A DNA stretch of 64,000 nt from Jejuia sp040720935 (GTDB lineage: Bacteria > Bacteroidota > Bacteroidia > Flavobacteriales > Flavobacteriaceae), in contig NZ_JBFDAE010000001.1 in the NCBI RefSeq assembly GCF_040720935.1, forward strand, positions 124,001 to 188,000, read 5' to 3'. This document shows, piece after piece, positions 42,595 through 51,353 of this stretch. Position 1 is the stretch's first letter; each line of letters begins with the position of its first letter. Under the pieces are notes generated by a model, which saw only the letters and a list, made by a program, of their open reading frames with translations, did no database searches and was not told the DNA's origin. A program made the position numbers and the translations under genes.

Positions 42595-43335
42595 ATGGAA
42601 TACATTCGTAACATACTGAATTCCCGTTCCGAAAGAAACGGGAATTTTTTTATGCAATTGACCAAGATTTTAGGTTATAAGCCTAAAAAAACAGAGGTTT
42701 ACAAGAAAGCATTTACACATCGTTCCATGAACATAAAAGATAGCAAGGGAAATGCTCTCAATTATGAAAGGCTGGAATTTTTGGGAGATGCCATGTTAAG
42801 TGCCGTTATAGCATCACATTTATTTCAAGAAGTGCCAAGTGGTGATGAAGGGTATCTTACCAAAATGCGCTCTAAAGTTGTAAGTAGGGAGCATTTAAAC
42901 GAGTTGGGGAGAGAACTTAACTTGATTGATTTGGTTGAAAGTAAAATTCCTGCAGGCCAATTTGGAGATAATATCCATGGTAATTTATTCGAAGCTTTGG
43001 TAGGTGCTATCTTTTTAGACAAAGGTTATAAATATTGCGAAAAGTTTATTTATAAGCGCATTATAACGCCACATGTTGATATTGAGCAGCTTGAAGGCAG
43101 AGTTATTAGCTACAAGAGTTTGTTGATTGAATGGTGCCAAAAAGAAAAGAAGGTGTTCAACTATAATGTGTATGAAGATACTGGAAATGATGATGTTAGG
43201 CATTTTTCAGTAAAACTATCCATAGACAATAAAGTCATAGCTAAAGCTAGAGCAACCTCTAAGAAGAAGGCTGAAGAGAAAGCTTCAAAACGCGCCTTTT
43301 TTGCACTTCAAAGTAAGATGTCAAAAAAGAAATAG
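42595..43335 (+). CDS. rnc: Ribonuclease III
   Basis: Protein of 246 residues. The signature ERLEFLGDAML carries Glu61 and Asp65; HGNLFEALVGAIFLD has Glu133, while the position of E. coli Asp114 is Asn130. A dsRNA-binding domain (about 168-240: YKSLLIEWCQKEKK to KKKAEEKASKRAF) completes it. The start at 42595 is preferred because the N-terminal IRNILNSRSERNGNFF resembles flavobacterial homologues as I recall them; an ATG at 42652 is the alternative. The first codons contain a terminator-like hairpin (separate entry). It follows fabF by 7 bases. Confidence 0.93.
   Translation: MEYIRNILNSRSERNGNFFMQLTKILGYKPKKTEVYKKAFTHRSMNIKDSKGNALNYERLEFLGDAMLSAVIASHLFQEVPSGDEGYLTKMRSKVVSREHLNELGRELNLIDLVESKIPAGQFGDNIHGNLFEALVGAIFLDKGYKYCEKFIYKRIITPHVDIEQLEGRVISYKSLLIEWCQKEKKVFNYNVYEDTGNDDVRHFSVKLSIDNKVIAKARATSKKKAEEKASKRAFFALQSKMSKKK
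42620..42651 (+). terminator. Terminator-like hairpin inside the 5' coding part of rnc
   Basis: Arms ATTCCCGTT (42620-42628) and AACGGGAAT (42637-42645) form a perfect 9-bp stem with an 8-base loop, followed by a run of T residues (42645-42651). It has every feature of an intrinsic terminator placed 33-64 bases after fabF, but it lies in codons 9-19 of the long rnc frame. It may attenuate rnc relative to acpP-fabF. Confidence 0.7.
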
Positions 43336-43456
43336 TTTAAATCAAGTAATTCAGCCTACTATAACGTTTTAGTTATCGTTAAGACTAAGAATTTTAAATT
43401 CGCCTTATTTCTAAATATATTTAGCATTATATTTACATCCTATTTTAGGTCAGGTT

Positions 43457-43942
43457 ATGGCAGTACACAAACTTATTCTTGAGGATGTCTTTGAGGACAC
43501 GTTATGTACTTTAATTGGCATACATTGTTCAATTGAAGATTACCGATTGGCCTATCTGATAAATAAATATTTAGGTATAAGCTTAACCAGAAAACCTAAA
43601 GATTTAGACTTTAATAATGGCATCACTAACTATTCAATTTTTGAATATGAAGATGAAAATCAATTGTTAACATGGAATCTGGCATCAAATATTTGTAAAA
43701 CAGAAACCAATTCTAATATTGATTATCAATCTTTATTTACAACAGAACAAAAGGTAATTAAAACCTACAATTTAATTCCTGAATATAAAAAAGTGAATTA
43801 TTTTTTAAAAATCGATAACGAGTTACACAGTACCAAAGAAAAACATATTATAAATAAACTCCTTGAGATTCCGCAAATAGCAATGGCTTACAGTATAAAT
43901 GTGAGCACATTAAAATCTAGGGAGTATTTAATATTTAACTAA
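43457..43942 (+). CDS. IPExxxVDY family protein
   Basis: Protein of 161 residues, from a small Bacteroidetes family named after the motif, here LIPEYKKVNYFLKID (about 111-125), with Asn replacing the Asp. The N-terminal LTRKPKDLDF and the C-terminal KIDNELHSTKEKHIINKLLEIPQIAMAY regions are family-like. Function is unknown. The stop codon directly abuts the ATG of pyk (43943), so the pair is translationally coupled, a gene order I recall in many Flavobacteria. Confidence 0.85.
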   Translation: MAVHKLILEDVFEDTLCTLIGIHCSIEDYRLAYLINKYLGISLTRKPKDLDFNNGITNYSIFEYEDENQLLTWNLASNICKTETNSNIDYQSLFTTEQKVIKTYNLIPEYKKVNYFLKIDNELHSTKEKHIINKLLEIPQIAMAYSINVSTLKSREYLIFN

Positions 43943-45385
43943 ATGGGATTAAGAAAAAAAACCAAGATAGTAGCAACATTAGGACCAGCAACCAGCACCA
44001 AAGAAGTTTTAAAGGGCATGCTTGATGAAGGCGCTAATGTATTTAGAATTAACTTTTCGCATGCAGATTACGAAGATGTAAAAGAACGTATTAATATGAT
44101 ACGCGAGCTCAACGATGAGTTTGGTTACAACGCAGCAATTTTGGGTGATTTACAAGGCCCCAAGCTTCGAGTAGGTGTCATGAAAGCTGATGTAGAAGTG
44201 TATCCAGGCGATGAAATTATTTTTGCAACCGGAGAGCGTTTTGAAGGCACAAAAGATCGTGTTTTCATGACATACGACAGATTTCCGCAAGATGCGAAAC
44301 CAGGAGAACGCATTCTTTTAGATGACGGAAAATTACTTTTCGAAGTTGTTTCTACAGATAAAAAAAGTGAAGTAAAAGCAAAGGTTATTCAAGGAGGGCC
44401 TTTAAAATCCAAAAAAGGAGTAAACCTTCCAAATACCGATATTTCGCAACCTGCTTTAACAGAAAAAGATATTGAAGATGCCATTTTTGCAATAAGTCAA
44501 GATGTAGATTGGATTGCATTATCGTTTGTGCGTCATGCAGAAGATTTAATGCAACTGCGGGATTTAATAAAAAAACATAGCGATCATAAAATACCAATCA
44601 TCGCAAAAATTGAAAAGCCGGAAGCTGTAGAAAATATTGATAAAATCGTAACGCAATGCGACGGTATCATGGTTGCCAGAGGCGATTTAGGTGTAGAAGT
44701 ACCTGCTGAAGAAGTCCCACTAATTCAAAAACAATTGGTGCTAAGAGCAAAGAAAGCAAGAATTCCAGTAATTATTGCAACGCAAATGATGGAGACTATG
44801 ATAGATAGTTTGACACCAACCAGAGCCGAGGTAAACGATGTTGCAAACTCTGTTATGGATGGTGCCGATGCCGTAATGCTTTCAGGTGAAACATCAGTAG
44901 GGCAATATCCAATTCAGGTGATTAAGCAAATGAGTGATATCTTAAAAAGTGTAGAAGATTCTCCACTTATTAAGGTGCCAGAAATGCCACCTCATATTCG
45001 CACCAACCGTTATATCACGAAATCAATTTGTTACCATGCCGCAAATATGGCGAACGAAATTGATGCCAAAGCCATTTCAACATTAACAAATAGTGGCTAT
45101 ACGGCATTTCAAATTTCGGCATGGAGACCATCATGTCATATTTTGGTATTTACCTCAAACAAACGTATTTTAACACGTTTGAGTTTATTGTGGGGCGTTC
45201 ACGCATTTTTCTACGATAAGTTTGTAAGTACCGATGAAACTATAGAGGACGTAAACGCCATAGCATGTAAAAAAGGCTATTTGGATGTTGGCGATATGCT
45301 GATTAGTTTAGCCGCAATGCCTATCCAAGATAAAGGAATGGTAAATACATTACGTGTTTCTGAAATTGAAACTTGTAGTTTTTAA
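43943..45385 (+). CDS. pyk: Pyruvate kinase
   Basis: Enzyme of 480 residues catalysing PEP + ADP to pyruvate + ATP. Motifs in order: VATLGPATS, FRINFSHADYEDV, GDLQGPKLRVG, the SFVRHAEDLMQL region, the catalytic IIAKIEKPEAVENID (Lys), GIMVARGDLGVEVP, and ATQMMETMIDSLTPTRAEVNDVANSV. Domain C follows but is short, typical of Bacteroidetes. It lies downstream of the IPExxxVDY gene and before a long non-coding region. Confidence 0.97.
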   Translation: MGLRKKTKIVATLGPATSTKEVLKGMLDEGANVFRINFSHADYEDVKERINMIRELNDEFGYNAAILGDLQGPKLRVGVMKADVEVYPGDEIIFATGERFEGTKDRVFMTYDRFPQDAKPGERILLDDGKLLFEVVSTDKKSEVKAKVIQGGPLKSKKGVNLPNTDISQPALTEKDIEDAIFAISQDVDWIALSFVRHAEDLMQLRDLIKKHSDHKIPIIAKIEKPEAVENIDKIVTQCDGIMVARGDLGVEVPAEEVPLIQKQLVLRAKKARIPVIIATQMMETMIDSLTPTRAEVNDVANSVMDGADAVMLSGETSVGQYPIQVIKQMSDILKSVEDSPLIKVPEMPPHIRTNRYITKSICYHAANMANEIDAKAISTLTNSGYTAFQISAWRPSCHILVFTSNKRILTRLSLLWGVHAFFYDKFVSTDETIEDVNAIACKKGYLDVGDMLISLAAMPIQDKGMVNTLRVSEIETCSF

Positions 45386-45397
45386 AACTTAATTTAT

Positions 45398-45443
45398 TTG
45401 GGCGCCTGTCTGCCGGCAAGGCAGGTTACCATAAGGGTCGCGC
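45398..45443 (+). repeat. Truncated interspersed repeat with internal palindromic insertion
   Basis: TTGGGCG (45398-45404) and TTACCATAAGGGTCGCGCT (from 45426) match the start of the element at 33962-34093. Between them 21 bases are inserted (45405-45425, CCTGTCTGC... GGCAGG), themselves a Bacteroidetes-type CCTG(T/C)CTGCC...GGCAGG imperfect palindrome. This looks like one repeat nested in another. Confidence 0.45.
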
Positions 45444-45503
45444 TTTTATTTATGGATTCTTATTTTTAATTAAAGAATTCATGAACATAAATGTTTCACT
45501 ATA

Positions 45504-45556
45504 CCTTTTAAACACAAAAAACGCTGCTTAATGCAGCGTTTTTTGTGTTTAAAAGG
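45504..45556. terminator. 24-bp perfect inverted repeat, bidirectional terminator
   Basis: Arms at 45504-45527 and 45533-45556 are exact complements over 24 bases with a TTAAT loop (inner part AAAAAACGCTGC/GCAGCGTTTTTT). It has A and T tracts on both sides and lies between pyk and the convergent type IIG gene. It is longer than most intrinsic terminators. Confidence 0.75.
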
Positions 45557-45764
45557 ATGCCGTGGGCCCGAAACTTAGGAGGGCTAACGTGGGTGTTTGC
45601 TGGCTCGGGTTTTAGGTTGAAGTTTGTTTGTATTTGGAGGGGTTTGTTTAACGTTGTGCGTTTTCGTGTTTTTTCACGCAAACTTGCTAGTGTTAGCAAA
45701 AGCAATACTTTTTTGCAATTTTTGGTGTTTCGTTGGCTAGTGCGAATTGCAAATGTGTATGGCT

Positions 45765-48700
45765 TTAGGTGTTGGCATTTTCAATTATCTTAATTTCATT
45801 TTTTGTCAAATTAAAAATCGTATAAATCAGATTGTCGATATCTTTTTCTAATGATTTTGTTTCTCCATTGATATCTTTTCTCTTAATATTTAAAATTTCT
45901 TTCGATAATGTTTGAATTTTAATATTTAATCCTGAATCTACAAAAGGTAAATTATCTACTTCGTATCCATTCACATTACTACTTGTGCTTCTTGTTTTAA
46001 ACACAAAATTCAGTAAAGAAGAGTTAAACCAACCTAATAGTAATTCCAAATCATAATTATTTGATTTTAATAAGTAGTTACAAGAATTCGCTAAATATAT
46101 ATTTTCATTTATATATGTACCTTTTAATCTATGTTTTTCATTGACACCAGTTAAACCTTGTAATGCAATACGTTTAGTCTTAGAATCTGCTATTTTTTTT
46201 GAAGAGCCTATATCTTCAAATATTGTTTCATTTATGAATTCGATATCTCCTTGAGAAATTTGGCTTTGTTCTGTCTTCATTATAAACCTATCAATCTGAA
46301 CACCTTTTAATAATAGTCTGTCACTATTGTTTTTTGTTAAAGCAGATTTGCCGAAAGTCATATCTACTTCTCCAGTCAAACAAGGTGAAATTGAGCCAAG
46401 CTTAATTAAATTTTTGGTTTTATATATTTTAGAAAGTAAGTTAAAAGAATCTGTATCTGTTAAAGGAATTTGAACCAATTCTGGATTTAACTCAACTAAT
46501 TCTTGAGTTTTAAATTCAGCTCTGTTTTTTGAAATTTCTCTATCATAAGATATTCCAATATCAAAACTATTATCTGCTTTAGAACTAGAAGTTAATAAAA
46601 TTGCAGTTGACATCTTAACATCTTCAAAAACTCTTCTTTTACTACTGTCTCGTTCTGGAAATGCTTCAACTTTTATCAAAGAATGGTTATTGAAAATATG
46701 CTTTCTTAACTTAACTGAAGTAGTATCAGTTAAAACACCATATGGAATAATCATGCATTGGTAGCCATTCTTAGAACTAATTTTAATACAAAAAGCATAG
46801 AATATTCTAGCGGCATTTATTACTCCACCTGTTGCTTCGGGATATTTTTGTTTTAACAATTCTACAGCTAATTTATCCGTAGTTAAGGCTACTTTTTTAT
46901 TTTGTTTCTTATTAAATAAACCATAAGGTGGATTACCTATAACTGCATCAAAACCAAGAAAATTTCCATTATCATCTAAAACTTCAGGAAATTCAAAACG
47001 CCATTCAAAGGCTTCTTGATAAATTTTATTGTTTTTAATGTTTTCTATTACAGTTTCTAGTTTTTTTGATTCCTCATTAAGTGCTTTTAGTTTTTTATTC
47101 CAAGCTGTTGTTTCTTTTTTTGACAGTTCAAACATTTTAGGATGTTCGGTCATTAAAAATATTTCGCTTTTTAATTTGTTTAAACGTTTTACCTTTTTGT
47201 CGTTCGAAGATATTTCACTTTTAAAGTCATTCTTAATGTCATCAATTAGTTTTTCCATTTCTCGCTTTTCCTCTTTATTACGAGCATTACGATAAGTATC
47301 AACTGCAATACGATAACCATCAATAGTCCATTTACTACTTTTTAGAGCCTTTTTAAGGTCAGAATCTAATTCAAATCGACTAATTAGAGAGTTGCCACAT
47401 TTGATGTTTATATCAATGTTTGGTAGTGTTTCTAATTCACTTTCATTTTTGTAGTATGCATTTTTAAGTAACTCTATCCAAAGACGTAATCGGCAAATCT
47501 TTACTGAATTTGGGTTTATATCAACTCCAAATAAACAGTTTTCAATTATAGTTTGTTTTTCGTGGAAAAGTGCTTCTTGTATTCGTTGACTTTCTTTATT
47601 AGTTGGATTGTATTCAAATAATTCTCCATCTTCATCAGTTACAATTAATTCATCATTAACAACTTCAAATTGGTATTCTTTGAGTCTTTTACCATCTCTA
47701 TCTTGTAAAATTTTAAGATCATTTTTAATTGCAATCATTTCGTTGAGTGCAGAAACTAAAAAGTGTCCTGAACCGACTGCTGGGTCGCAAATTTTAATAC
47801 TGTTTATTATATTATTTGCTTCTTGCCGGTCTTCAATTTTATCGTACAGAGAATCAATGTCTTTACATTTCCAATCTTTAGTTTCCTTAAATTTTTGAAA
47901 AACGGTTTTTCTAATGGTTTCATGACACATATACATTGTAATAAAACCAGGTGTAAAGAACGAACCATCCTTATAACCATTTATTTTCTCGAAAATTAAA
48001 CCAAGTACGGAAGCGTTAATTAAAGTTTTATTATCCTCTTGAATTTCTTCTTTACCTTCACTACTAAAATCGTAAGCATTTAAAAATTCAAATAGATATT
48101 CAAGAGTATTTAAATTTCCTGTAAGTTTTTTTTCGCTTTTGTTTTTTAAAACCGTTGAAGGATAAATTGGAACTGTTTTTTCATCACGTAAATTACTTAT
48201 CAATAATGTTGCGTGTTCAATTCCTGTTGGTTCGAAAAGCGAACTATTTAAGTAAGGTACTTTTGCAAAAAGTTCTTTTACATCTTCAATTCGTTCAGAT
48301 TGCTGCTTTGCTAAAACTTGGAAGAAAAGACCGTTTAAATCATCATAATTCTGAATTTTATCAATGTTTAAAAACTCATAAGATTTATCTCCTTTATGAT
48401 ATGTTTTTAATTGTGCTTCTAATAGTTTAAGAAATAGAATTCTATTAACCCAAGTTATACATAATTCAAGACCAACGTTAAATAAACGTTCTTCTTGCGT
48501 AATTCCAAAATGATTAGGATTATCAAGTCTATTTATTTTATCTAAACTATCTAATTGAATTATTGTGTTTTCAAGAAAAGAACCAGTGTTTCTTTCATCT
48601 TTTTTATTACGTTCAATTAGCTTTTTACTTCCATCTTTTGTTTCGGATAGTCCAATAATATGTAATAATTCTCCGTAAAATCTTTTATCAAGACTATTGC

Positions 48701-49421
48701 TGTCATTTGCAAATGGTAATTTTAATAAATGTTCTGGTGAAAGAAGTTTAAAAAGAGCAATAAGTTTGTTGTCGTCTTTTGGGTTATCGTTACGAAGTGG
48801 TTTTTCGTATTCTCGAATGTCAAAAAACGTAAAAATAATATCCTGTTTTATTTCACCTATAAATGGTGCAGCAATTTCCTTATAAAAGACATCGGTGGAT
48901 TTTTTTCCAGCTTCAAAATCTTGAAAGTGTTTTACGAACTTTTTGTTTTGAGCAAATATTCTTTCAAATAAATGTTCATCGAAAACAAACCATTCGTTGA
49001 TATTCGTTACTACTAAGTGTTTTATGTCTAAATTCTTATTAGTAATCCGTTCTCTTAAATAATATAGTACTAATTCATGAAATGCTTTGACATTAATTTT
49101 ATTCTTAGATAGCATCTCAGATTTATTTGTTGGCTTTTTTGTTTCAATTAAAACGCCAACACTACTTTTCGCCTTATCTCCGTTATGTATTACTAAATCT
49201 GTTTTTCCTTTAGTATTTACAAAATGATTCGGTTCGTAATATGTTTTTTTTAGAAAGTCAATAACTAAATTTTTGTGGAATTCCTCTGATTCAGTATCAT
49301 TAGTTCTGTCAAGTAATTGAATCAAGTTAATCTTAAAACTTTCAATTTCAGTTCTTTTTGGTTTTATTTTTAGGAAGGCTTTATTAATGGCCTTTCTTGG
49401 TTTTAAGATTTTTAATTCCAT
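45765..49421 (-). CDS. Type IIG-like restriction-modification enzyme (Eco57I family, nuclease-methylase fusion)
   Basis: Single protein of 1218 residues. The N-terminal PD-(D/E)XK nuclease core is visible as TDLVIHN (Asp75) and VGVLIETKKP (Glu93, Lys95). The gamma-type adenine methylase has motif I DPAVGSGHF (546-554), motif near FGVDINPNSV (631-640), and motif IV NPPYG (830-834). The C-terminal third (about 950-1218) would be target recognition, with LVELNPELVQIPL and repeats of Phe/Leu strands. It should methylate adenine and cut near its recognition site in one polypeptide. Flanked by the non-coding boundary on the 3' side and the second system upstream. Confidence 0.85.
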   Translation of the reverse strand: MELKILKPRKAINKAFLKIKPKRTEIESFKINLIQLLDRTNDTESEEFHKNLVIDFLKKTYYEPNHFVNTKGKTDLVIHNGDKAKSSVGVLIETKKPTNKSEMLSKNKINVKAFHELVLYYLRERITNKNLDIKHLVVTNINEWFVFDEHLFERIFAQNKKFVKHFQDFEAGKKSTDVFYKEIAAPFIGEIKQDIIFTFFDIREYEKPLRNDNPKDDNKLIALFKLLSPEHLLKLPFANDSNSLDKRFYGELLHIIGLSETKDGSKKLIERNKKDERNTGSFLENTIIQLDSLDKINRLDNPNHFGITQEERLFNVGLELCITWVNRILFLKLLEAQLKTYHKGDKSYEFLNIDKIQNYDDLNGLFFQVLAKQQSERIEDVKELFAKVPYLNSSLFEPTGIEHATLLISNLRDEKTVPIYPSTVLKNKSEKKLTGNLNTLEYLFEFLNAYDFSSEGKEEIQEDNKTLINASVLGLIFEKINGYKDGSFFTPGFITMYMCHETIRKTVFQKFKETKDWKCKDIDSLYDKIEDRQEANNIINSIKICDPAVGSGHFLVSALNEMIAIKNDLKILQDRDGKRLKEYQFEVVNDELIVTDEDGELFEYNPTNKESQRIQEALFHEKQTIIENCLFGVDINPNSVKICRLRLWIELLKNAYYKNESELETLPNIDINIKCGNSLISRFELDSDLKKALKSSKWTIDGYRIAVDTYRNARNKEEKREMEKLIDDIKNDFKSEISSNDKKVKRLNKLKSEIFLMTEHPKMFELSKKETTAWNKKLKALNEESKKLETVIENIKNNKIYQEAFEWRFEFPEVLDDNGNFLGFDAVIGNPPYGLFNKKQNKKVALTTDKLAVELLKQKYPEATGGVINAARIFYAFCIKISSKNGYQCMIIPYGVLTDTTSVKLRKHIFNNHSLIKVEAFPERDSSKRRVFEDVKMSTAILLTSSSKADNSFDIGISYDREISKNRAEFKTQELVELNPELVQIPLTDTDSFNLLSKIYKTKNLIKLGSISPCLTGEVDMTFGKSALTKNNSDRLLLKGVQIDRFIMKTEQSQISQGDIEFINETIFEDIGSSKKIADSKTKRIALQGLTGVNEKHRLKGTYINENIYLANSCNYLLKSNNYDLELLLGWFNSSLLNFVFKTRSTSSNVNGYEVDNLPFVDSGLNIKIQTLSKEILNIKRKDINGETKSLEKDIDNLIYTIFNLTKNEIKIIENANT

Positions 49422-49558
49422 ATAAAGTATTCTCAGTAAGTTTTAAATTTAATTATTTCTTATCGTTATTAGTGGAGTTTATCGATTGTTAAACGAAGTT
49501 ATCGTTTTTTTCTGGCAAAGTCAAGTGCTACTTAAGCTAGGTTAAAAATATTAAAAAC

Positions 49559-50074
49559 TCAAAGCTCATCTTCTTTAAAAGGATTCAGTTTATCAATAGA
49601 TAAAATAGTAGCATTAGCCTTTACAAACTGAAATTTACCAAAATCCTTTCCTTTAGGTATAAACTCTCCTTTTTTAAAAAATTCTTCACAGGATATCCAC
49701 CCAAGAATCCAGCCTTTACTGTAATCATTTAAAATTCTCAGAAATATATAAAAATCGGCGTTTTGTTTGTAAACGCCAGACAAGTCATGCGAATTAACCG
49801 TACACCAATAATCGTCTTTTGGTTTAAACTTGCATGTAATGGTTTTAACCTCAAGCCTTTTTCCTTTGTTTGATATTAAATCATAATGGTATTTATCTTC
49901 GTCATTTTGAAGTTTTAGATACTTCATGATTATTCTTTCGCCAATATAGCCAACTAAAATTCTATTTCTTTCAGAACCAAATTTGCTAAGGCCTAAGTTA
50001 TCACGGGTGTTTACATGCTCTAATTTGTTATTGGCATAATCAATAATATCCTGTGTTATTGAAATTTCAATCAT
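49559..50074 (-). CDS. Probable type II restriction endonuclease, PD-(D/E)XK fold
   Basis: Protein of 171 residues directly downstream of the cytosine methylase gene (6-base gap, same strand). The nuclease motif is readable as Glu46 (YIGERIIMKY), Asp65 (YHYDLISNKG) and Glu75-x-Lys77 (RLEVKTITCKF). These match the E-(X)n-D-(X)n-ExK core. No other domain is present. Position next to a cytosine-5 methylase makes a restriction partner the best reading. A mismatch or other host-type nuclease is less likely. The recognition sequence cannot be read. Confidence 0.75.
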   Translation of the reverse strand: MIEISITQDIIDYANNKLEHVNTRDNLGLSKFGSERNRILVGYIGERIIMKYLKLQNDEDKYHYDLISNKGKRLEVKTITCKFKPKDDYWCTVNSHDLSGVYKQNADFYIFLRILNDYSKGWILGWISCEEFFKKGEFIPKGKDFGKFQFVKANATILSIDKLNPFKEDEL

Positions 50075-50080
50075 AGATTC

Positions 50081-51253
50081 TTAAACAGGCTCTAAATAAC
50101 TTTTAATTGCCAACGCAACAGCTTTTGCCAACAAGGGAGGTACGGCGTTACCAGTTTGAACCCTGGCTTGAACCGTTCCGCCCTTCACAACAAAGTCATC
50201 TGGAAAACTCTGTATTCTGCATCGTTCTCTTATGGTTAAACCACGATGATCTTGTGGGTGTCCAAGTTGAAACTGAGGTCTAATCCCCCCAGAAACCTGA
50301 GTAGGACTTTGAATATCCCAAGCTAAACGAATACGTTGCTTAAACCTTTCATACATGGGTTCTCCGGGGGTTGTGTTTTTAATTTTTTCAATTGTAGTTA
50401 ACGGATGATTTGGAGCAGTATGCCCTGTTACACTTCCATTGGTGTTTAATCGCATTAACTCTTGAAAATCGCTAAAAGGTTTTTTCTGATATTTGGTTTT
50501 GGTTTCTTTGGTTTTTAAGGACGGTAAATCGCCTATAGCATCTTTTATGGTTACATACTCTTTTTCTGTTTCAGGGCCGTGTGTTTTGAGGATATCCTCA
50601 AAATCAAATGCTGCATCTCTAATACCAACAAATACGAGTCGTGTTCTTTTTTGGGGGACACCATAATCTGGAGCATAAAGCAATTTGCTTTTAACGGTCA
50701 TTTGTCCAATTTTACTGAGATGAGTTTCTATATCTGTTACAAAATTGCCTGTACTTTTCATTCCAGAAACGTTTTCAAGAACGACAACTTTTGGTTGTAA
50801 AACCTCGACAAAACGCGCAAATTCCTTGTACATAAAATTTCTATCGTCATTCTCGTGTCTTTTTCTGTTATTTAGTGAAAACCCTTGGCAGGGAATCCCG
50901 CCAATAAGCACATCCAATTGTCTGCCATTCAATAATTCCTTTATGACTTCCGGATTCACCTTTTTTACATCTCCTGTAATTGTTGCGCAATTTGGATGAT
51001 TGGTTTGAAACGTTTCAATAGATGGCGTATGAATATCACAACCAAGAACAGTTTCGAAACCAGCCATTTCAAAACCCAAAGATGTACCTCCACATCCGCA
51101 GAATAATTCTGCTACAATTGGTTTTTCAGTACCAACATTGTTCCCTTTTTTAAATACAGGTTCTTTATTCCAATAATATCCGTTTTCCTCGACTTTTACT
51201 GAAGTGTCCCATGCACTTTTTTCAACAACATCAATTTTTTTTAGTTCTGGCAT
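50081..51253 (-). CDS. DNA (cytosine-5-)-methyltransferase
   Basis: Methylase of 390 residues. Motif I is FCGCGGTSLGFEMAG (51-65), motif IV is GGIPCQGFS with the nucleophile Cys122, motif VI is VLENVSGMKS, motif VIII is QKRTRLVFVG, and motifs IX-X are RECRIQSFP-like (RERCRIQSFPDDF) and GNAVPPLLAKA. The variable region between VIII and IX (about 215-330) is the target recognition domain. It transfers a methyl group to C5 of cytosine and should protect host DNA from the nuclease encoded downstream. A second-system role as an orphan is possible if the 171-residue protein is unrelated. Confidence 0.92.
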   Translation of the reverse strand: MPELKKIDVVEKSAWDTSVKVEENGYYWNKEPVFKKGNNVGTEKPIVAELFCGCGGTSLGFEMAGFETVLGCDIHTPSIETFQTNHPNCATITGDVKKVNPEVIKELLNGRQLDVLIGGIPCQGFSLNNRKRHENDDRNFMYKEFARFVEVLQPKVVVLENVSGMKSTGNFVTDIETHLSKIGQMTVKSKLLYAPDYGVPQKRTRLVFVGIRDAAFDFEDILKTHGPETEKEYVTIKDAIGDLPSLKTKETKTKYQKKPFSDFQELMRLNTNGSVTGHTAPNHPLTTIEKIKNTTPGEPMYERFKQRIRLAWDIQSPTQVSGGIRPQFQLGHPQDHRGLTIRERCRIQSFPDDFVVKGGTVQARVQTGNAVPPLLAKAVALAIKSYLEPV

Positions 51254-51353
51254 GTTCTGTTTTCTTTTGATAATTTTGTGCTGCTAATTTTAAAAGTGTT
51301 CTAAAAGTTTCAACAAAAACCAAATGTAATAAAATAATCGATTTGCTTTTTTA

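Larger units (their letters stand above)
45386..45764. other. 379-base non-coding region before the restriction-modification island
   Basis: It contains, in order, a truncated interspersed repeat (45398-45443), a 24-bp perfect inverted repeat (45504-45556), and a T/G-rich segment (45557-45764) with small palindromes such as TTGCTAGTGTTAGCAA and a repeated GCTAGTG. No credible gene is present. The segment lies at the 3' edge of the type IIG gene and may be the boundary of the acquired island. Confidence 0.6.

Noticed and set aside
42652..42654. Internal ATG as the true start of rnc
   Set aside because: Would remove the IRNILNSRS segment that resembles homologous N-termini as I remember them; kept as an alternative only.
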